Positions 6,985-10,695 of a stretch of 10,695 nucleotides of DNA are shown here, piece by piece (position 1 is the first letter of the stretch; the number at the start of each line of letters is the position of its first letter). Source of the stretch: Pseudomonadota bacterium (GTDB taxonomy: Bacteria; Pseudomonadota; Gammaproteobacteria; Acidithiobacillales; Acidithiobacillaceae); contig JAKCBU010000021.1 in assembly GCA_021839095.1 (NCBI GenBank), positions 1 through 10,695 of the forward strand. Direction: 5' to 3'. The notes beneath the pieces are model-generated. The model ran no database searches. It had not been told where the DNA came from and worked only from the letters and a program-made list of their open reading frames with translations. Made by a program: the position numbers and the translations under genes.

Positions 6985-8373
6985 ATGGAGATGCAATTTT
7001 ATGGCGCTGCTGGCGGCGTGACGGGTTCGTGCCATTTTCTGAGCGTCGGCAATGAAAAAATCCTGATCGACTGTGGAATGTTTCAAGGTGGACACGACCT
7101 GACGGAAGAGAATCGTTCCGAATTCGGCTTCGACGCACGGGATATCCACTACCTGCTGCTGACCCACGCTCACCTGGATCATTGCGGGCGTATCCCGCTA
7201 CTCGTCAAACGGGGCTTTCGCGGCGAGATCATCACCACGGCCGCTACCCGCGAACTGGCGCGTCTGGTACTGATGGATGCTGCCGGCCTGGCGACAGAAG
7301 AGGCGCGGCGCTCCAGCAAACGTCGCCGGCGCCAAGGGGGAACGGAATCCGAACCCCTGTACACCCTTACCGATGTGCTGGACAGCATGGACCGCTTTGG
7401 GCGCACCGTGGACTATGACCAGGCCATCGAGGTTTGCCCCGGCGTCCGCGCCACATTCGGGGATGCCGGCCACATTCTTGGTTCGGCCTGGGTGCTGATA
7501 GAAGCCAGTACGGCGGGCAAGCAGCAACGTATTGTCTATTCCGGCGATCTCGGCAACCGGGGCGATCCCATTCTCAATCCGCCCAGCCCCGCGCCGGAAG
7601 CGGACGTCATCGTCATGGAAACCACCTATGGCGACCGCCTGCACAAAGCCATCGGACCCTCGGTGGAGGAGCTGCGCGATGCAATCCTCGACACTCTGGA
7701 ACGGGGCGGCGACATCATCATTCCCACGTTCGCGCTGGAACGCGCCCAAGGCCTGCTTTATCATCTGCGCCAGATGATGGACCACGGTAAGCTTCCCGCC
7801 AACCTGCCGGTCTTTCTCGATTCGCCCATGGCTATTTCTGCGACAGAGATTTTTCGCCGCCATCCCGAATGCTTCAACCCCGATATCCGTGAGGGCATCC
7901 AGCATGGCTCCGACCCCTTCGCCCTGCGCAACCTCCACTTCACCCGGGATACCAGCGAATCCATGGGCATCAATCAAATCAAGGGGGGTGCCCTCATTAT
8001 GGCGGGGTCCGGGATGGCCACGGGGGGCCGCGTGGTCCACCACCTCAAACACCACATCTGGCGAGCGGACAGCAGCGTGATCTTTGTCGGTTATGCCGCA
8101 CAGGGCACACTCGCCCGGCGAATTATCGATGGCGCCAAAACCGTCCGCATCCTTGGGGAGGAAATGCGTGTCGCTGCCCGAATCTATACCATTGGCGGCT
8201 TCTCGGCGCATGCCGACCACGATGATCTGCTGGCTTGGTATGGCACACAAAAGCCCGCTCATACTTTCTTGATCCATGGGGAGGAGAGTGGCCGCGAGGG
8301 GATTGCCAACGTGCTGCGGGCGCGGGGCTTAACCGTGGATCGCCCGGTCATTGGGGATCGTTATTCCCTATAA
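6985..8373 (+). CDS. Metallo-beta-lactamase/beta-CASP RNA exonuclease (CPSF73/TTHA0252-like)
   Basis: The product belongs to bacterial RNA-processing nucleases of the beta-CASP group, which use two zinc ions to cleave RNA; Thermus TTHA0252 is the model. Domain order in 462 residues is metallo-beta-lactamase (about 1-190 plus the end), beta-CASP insert (about 205-400), then the RNA-specificity C-terminal motif. Metal ligands visible are HAHLDH at residues 61-66, H163 in DAGHILGS and D188 in SGDLG. The beta-CASP motifs are E212 in METTYG, the HH of GGRVVHH at 352-353 and H409 in FSAHAD, with H431 in LIHGE completing the site. All expected residues are present, so it should be active. AGGGGA lies 5 bases before the ATG at 6985, supporting that start. 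No partner gene hints at its RNA targets. I do not assign a gene symbol. Confidence 0.92.
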   Translation: MEMQFYGAAGGVTGSCHFLSVGNEKILIDCGMFQGGHDLTEENRSEFGFDARDIHYLLLTHAHLDHCGRIPLLVKRGFRGEIITTAATRELARLVLMDAAGLATEEARRSSKRRRRQGGTESEPLYTLTDVLDSMDRFGRTVDYDQAIEVCPGVRATFGDAGHILGSAWVLIEASTAGKQQRIVYSGDLGNRGDPILNPPSPAPEADVIVMETTYGDRLHKAIGPSVEELRDAILDTLERGGDIIIPTFALERAQGLLYHLRQMMDHGKLPANLPVFLDSPMAISATEIFRRHPECFNPDIREGIQHGSDPFALRNLHFTRDTSESMGINQIKGGALIMAGSGMATGGRVVHHLKHHIWRADSSVIFVGYAAQGTLARRIIDGAKTVRILGEEMRVAARIYTIGGFSAHADHDDLLAWYGTQKPAHTFLIHGEESGREGIANVLRARGLTVDRPVIGDRYSL

Positions 8374-8386
8374 AAATGCTTTTGCG

Positions 8387-8414
8387 TTGCACGAGGGACA
8401 TAAACGGCTACAAT
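8387..8414 (+). promoter_or_regulatory. Strong predicted sigma70 promoter of the His/Asp-rich protein gene
   Basis: TTGCAC (8387-8392) and TACAAT (8409-8414) are separated by 16 bases. Each hexamer is close to consensus (TTGACA, TATAAT), the -10 having one mismatch. The start would be near 8421, giving a leader of about 37 nt with GGAGG before the ATG at 8458. Because the in-frame upstream ATG at 8413 lies inside the -10 box, this promoter rules it out as the start. Confidence 0.6.
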
Positions 8415-8457
8415 GCCTCGAAGGCTTTTACACATCCACATGCGGAGGACGAATACT

Positions 8458-8874
8458 ATGTCAGGTCATTTTCCTTTTTCCGGCAAGGCCAACCGTGTTT
8501 CGGTGTTTGCCTTTTTTGAGGCGCACGGCTGGAGTCTCGAAGCGCAGGACCAATATTTCGAGAAGTGGTACCAGTGGGCCAAAGACTTCGTCATGCGCGA
8601 CCCCGACCTTAAAGCCGCCAAAGGGGTCCTCTTCAACAGCGATCACTTCGGCACTCACGCCGATCATGATTTTCATCTCCACGGTTATGCCATTGCCACG
8701 CGCATGCTGGATCTCGGCGAACTGATCAAAGGCAGCATCCTGCCCAAACTGGATCACGATATGCTCCACGCCCTGGAACAGGATCATGAAAAATGGATTG
8801 CCGCCGCCGATGCGGTAGCGGCAAAGCATCCTCGGCCAGAAGCGCCCGAGATCGGTCGCTATCGTCACGTTTGA
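8458..8874 (+). CDS. Uncharacterised small His/Asp-rich soluble protein (138 residues)
   Basis: I do not recognise the family. The product has 12 histidines in 138 residues, concentrated in SDHFGTHADHDFHLH at residues 61-75 and LDHDMLHALEQDHEKW at 98-113, with many aspartates alongside. This is compatible with metal binding, but no named metal site is evident. Aromatic residues cluster at 17-42 (FAFFEAHGW, YFEKWYQW). No signal peptide or membrane segment is visible, and most of the chain looks helical. I chose the ATG at 8458 because GGAGG lies 9 bases upstream and a strong promoter overlaps the earlier in-frame ATG at 8413. It stands alone, with its own promoter, between the beta-CASP nuclease and nth. 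Codon choice looks like that of the neighbours. It could be a lineage-specific metal- or stress-related protein; that is speculation from composition only. Confidence 0.8.
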   Translation: MSGHFPFSGKANRVSVFAFFEAHGWSLEAQDQYFEKWYQWAKDFVMRDPDLKAAKGVLFNSDHFGTHADHDFHLHGYAIATRMLDLGELIKGSILPKLDHDMLHALEQDHEKWIAAADAVAAKHPRPEAPEIGRYRHV

Positions 8875-8875
8875 A

Positions 8876-8917
8876 CCGGTGCGGGCGGCCGGCCAAAACC
8901 GGCGCAGGCGTCACCGG
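8876..8917. other. GC-rich stem-loop after the His/Asp-rich gene
   Basis: CCGGTG at 8876-8881 can pair with CACCGG at 8912-8917, and within it GCCGG at 8888-8892 can pair with CCGGC at 8899-8903 around the loop CCAAAA. It starts 1 base after the stop codon, so it could end or protect the upstream transcript. No T-run follows, so it is not a standard intrinsic terminator. Confidence 0.35.
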
Positions 8918-8938
8918 ACCCGTAACGATTCGTTCGTC

Positions 8939-8956
8939 ATGATGGTACCGCATCAT
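8939..8956. promoter_or_regulatory. Inverted repeat upstream of nth (possible operator)
   Basis: ATGATG-GTACCG-CATCAT is a 6-bp inverted repeat with a 6-base centre that ends 27 bases before the nth start codon. The position suits an operator or a leader hairpin. I see no good promoter boxes around it, so the role is uncertain. Confidence 0.25.
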
Positions 8957-8983
8957 CTTCTCTGTATCCGTGGGTAGGCGACC

Positions 8984-9634
8984 ATGGACCCACAGGAAGT
9001 TCACCGCTGTTTCGCGGCCTTGCGCGCCGCCATACCCGAACCGAAAACCGAGTTAAACTATGGCTCCCCTTTTCAACTGCTGGTCGCCGTAGTCCTTTCC
9101 GCACAAAGTACCGACAAAGCCGTCAATGCGTGTACCCGGAATCTTTTTGCCGTCGCGCCGACGGCAGAGGCCATGGTCACGCTGGGTGTGGAGGGAATCA
9201 AGGCGCATATTCAACGCCTCGGCCTTTTCAACGCCAAAGCCCGTCACGTCCACGCGCTCGCTGCACAATTGTTGGCCCTGCATCACGGTGAGGTGCCGGC
9301 AGACCGGCAGGCACTGGAGGCCCTTCCCGGCGTCGGGCGCAAAACCGCCAATGTCATCCTCAACACCCAGTTCGGACAACCCACCATTGCCGTGGACACC
9401 CATATCTTCCGGGTCGGTAATCGCTTGGGCATCGCACCCGGCAAAACACCGCTTGCCGTCGAAAAAGCGCTACACGCCGCTGTACCTCCAGAATATATAC
9501 AGGATGCCCATCATTTACTCATCCTCCACGGCCGCTATACCTGCACGGCACGGCGACCTCATTGTGGCCGGTGCCCGCTCTTTTCCTGCTGCACCTGGTC
9601 GGACAAGAATCAGTGGGCAGCACGGCGGCCCTAG
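8984..9634 (+). CDS. nth: Endonuclease III (DNA glycosylase/AP lyase)
   Basis: Nth removes oxidised pyrimidines and cuts at abasic sites in base-excision repair. The 216-residue product aligns almost position by position with E. coli Nth (211 residues). The helix-hairpin-helix LPGVGRKTANVIL is at residues 114-126 and carries the catalytic Lys120; the catalytic Asp138 lies in VDTHIFRV. The 4Fe-4S ligands are Cys187, Cys194, Cys197 and Cys203 in the family spacing C-x6-C-x2-C-x5-C. An extra Cys202 sits beside the last ligand. TELNYGSPFQLLVAVVLSAQ at 22-41 is also family-typical. A GTAGG a few bases before the ATG at 8984 supports this start. The last 22 bases overlap the probable start of the following FIST gene. 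All catalytic and cluster residues are intact, so it should be functional. Confidence 0.97.
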   Translation: MDPQEVHRCFAALRAAIPEPKTELNYGSPFQLLVAVVLSAQSTDKAVNACTRNLFAVAPTAEAMVTLGVEGIKAHIQRLGLFNAKARHVHALAAQLLALHHGEVPADRQALEALPGVGRKTANVILNTQFGQPTIAVDTHIFRVGNRLGIAPGKTPLAVEKALHAAVPPEYIQDAHHLLILHGRYTCTARRPHCGRCPLFSCCTWSDKNQWAARRP

Positions 9635-10695
9635 CCGGCACCGGCTTCGCCGTGGGTGCCCGGCACCCTGAGCAATTGCTGACGGGCGCGGTAGAGGAAG
9701 CCCTCGACAAGCTGCGAGGACAAGCGGTTACGGCGGCACTCTGCCTGTTCAGTCCCCCACTGGCAGCCGTTCAACCATCGATGTTGCAGACGCAGATGAA
9801 GCGATTGGCGTGCCTGCAGATCGCCGCGGCAACTTTCCCCGGTGTTTTTACCGAAAGCGGTCAATCTCTGGGTGATGCCGCTTGCGCGGTGCTGCTACTC
9901 GCTTCGCCGTTGGGCCTGAGTAGCAACGGGCAGGGGACCCTCTCAGCGCCGCGTCTGACCTGGGCACGTCCCGATCAGGCTACCGCTGCTCCCTGGCTCA
10001 GTGCCGCCCCCCGTATCGGCAGCCTCAGCAGCCGGGCCGGAAGGTTCTGGCTCCAGACTCAGAGTCAATGTGATCCTGTGGTACTCGGTTTCAGAGGCGT
10101 CAGCACGCAGTACAGCGTCTGTTCGGCAGGATTGCGCCCTTTGAGCACACCCTTACCGGTAACGGCTCAGGAGGGCAGCCTGTTGCTCCAGTTGGAACGC
10201 TATCTGACACTACCCATGTTAGCGCAACACATTCCCTTCCATATGCGTCAGGAACCCCGTCTGCCTTTGGAGCGCTTGCTGATCGGCGAAATTCGCGCCA
10301 ATACCGATCCGGATGCGCCACCGGATTTGCTGCATATCCGTGCCACCGACCTCAATCGCAGCGGACTCTGGCTGGAGCGTCCCTTGAGCGATGACGCGCA
10401 CGCCTTCATCACGCTCCGCGATCCAGCCAGCGCCGAACGCGATACGCGCACCGCCCTGGAGATGCTGACGAACGCGATGCCCTCTCCCGCTTTCGCCTGG
10501 ATTTCCAGTTCAATCGGGCGGGATGCCGCCTTCTTCAGTGGCTTGGATCGCGATCTGGAGCTCTGGCGAGCACACTATCCGACACTGCCCACACTGGGTG
10601 TTTATGGCATGGGCGAACTCCTGCCCATTCAGGAAACCAGCTATTTTTTGCGCTACAGCAAAGTATTTAGCGTATTTTCCGCGTTCACCGCGCAA
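9613..10695 (+). CDS. FIST-domain signalling protein, 3' end beyond window, non-ATG start
   Basis: FIST (F-box and intracellular signal transduction) proteins are predicted small-ligand sensors. A frame with no stop runs from within the end of nth to the window edge, 361 codons from a GTG at 9613. The N-terminal FIST pattern is seen in TGFAVGARHPEQLLTGAVEEAL at about residues 10-31 with AALCLFSPPLA at 41-51 and AAATFPGVFTESGQSLGDAA at 71-90. The C-terminal domain (about 220-361) includes LGVYGMGELLPIQETSYFL at 328-346, matching the GFxxxGEIxP feature of FIST_C. FIST proteins are usually near 380-400 residues, so only a short end is missing. The first ATG in this frame (9781) would remove the conserved N-terminal block, so a GTG start is needed. 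GTG 9613 overlaps nth by 22 bases, with only a weak GGACAAG ahead; GTG 9652 is an alternative. Family call fairly confident, exact start uncertain. Confidence 0.75.
   Translation, partial: MGSTAALAGTGFAVGARHPEQLLTGAVEEALDKLRGQAVTAALCLFSPPLAAVQPSMLQTQMKRLACLQIAAATFPGVFTESGQSLGDAACAVLLLASPLGLSSNGQGTLSAPRLTWARPDQATAAPWLSAAPRIGSLSSRAGRFWLQTQSQCDPVVLGFRGVSTQYSVCSAGLRPLSTPLPVTAQEGSLLLQLERYLTLPMLAQHIPFHMRQEPRLPLERLLIGEIRANTDPDAPPDLLHIRATDLNRSGLWLERPLSDDAHAFITLRDPASAERDTRTALEMLTNAMPSPAFAWISSSIGRDAAFFSGLDRDLELWRAHYPTLPTLGVYGMGELLPIQETSYFLRYSKVFSVFSAFTAQ

Noticed and set aside
7316..7344. KRRRRQGG basic stretch in the beta-CASP nuclease as an unusual insertion
   Set aside because: A basic stretch at this point between the metallo-beta-lactamase motifs is usual in this bacterial nuclease group.
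7198..8277. 359-codon open frame on the minus strand inside the beta-CASP nuclease gene
   Set aside because: Antisense shadow caused by high GC; the sense frame has every catalytic motif.
8413..8457. 15-residue N-terminal extension of the His/Asp-rich protein
   Set aside because: Its ATG lies inside the predicted -10 box, and the GGAGG points to the ATG at 8458.
1..10695. Mobile element, defence system or CRISPR content
   Set aside because: No transposase, integrase, terminal inverted repeats, spaced short repeats or defence-type domains were seen; base and codon use look uniform across the window.

Overview
This window is a stretch of high-GC (about 60% by eye) bacterial chromosome made of ordinary, densely packed genes on both strands. 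I see no transposase, integrase, tRNA, rRNA or CRISPR array. The protein set (class II fumarase, PepF peptidase, DUF1841 protein, GT5 glycogen synthase, beta-CASP exonuclease, endonuclease III, FIST protein) and the Gram-negative KdtA-type domain point to a proteobacterium. An Acidithiobacillus-like organism is my best guess, but that is inference from gene style and not a database match.

Layout. (1) Positions 1-2816, minus strand: a tight three-gene unit transcribed as DUF1841 protein -> oligoendopeptidase F -> fumarate hydratase class II. fumC is cut by the window edge and only its N-terminal 179 codons are present. (2) Positions 2817-2976: a divergent promoter region with a 15-bp direct repeat, one copy of which lies inside the predicted minus-strand promoter. 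(3) Positions 2977-4677, plus strand: a 566-residue helical protein of unknown function built from an internal duplication. (4) Positions 4709-5281, minus strand: a small protein that is only the C-terminal half of a KdtA/WaaA-like GT-B glycosyltransferase. (5) Positions 5282-5440: a second divergent promoter region. (6) Positions 5441-8373, plus strand: glycogen synthase glgA, then a metallo-beta-lactamase/beta-CASP RNA exonuclease. (7) Positions 8387-8874, plus strand: a small His/Asp-rich protein with its own clear sigma70-type promoter. (8) Positions 8984-10695, plus strand: endonuclease III (nth), overlapped by a FIST-domain gene that starts on a non-ATG codon and runs off the window.

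The genes do not form one pathway. They cover central metabolism (fumC), peptide turnover (pepF), storage glucan synthesis (glgA), RNA processing (beta-CASP nuclease) and base-excision repair (nth). The least explained parts are the 566-residue duplicated protein with its repeat-bearing promoter region, the half-length KdtA-like protein and the His/Asp-rich 138-residue protein. I found no convincing multi-gene novel system; these three are the items worth following up.
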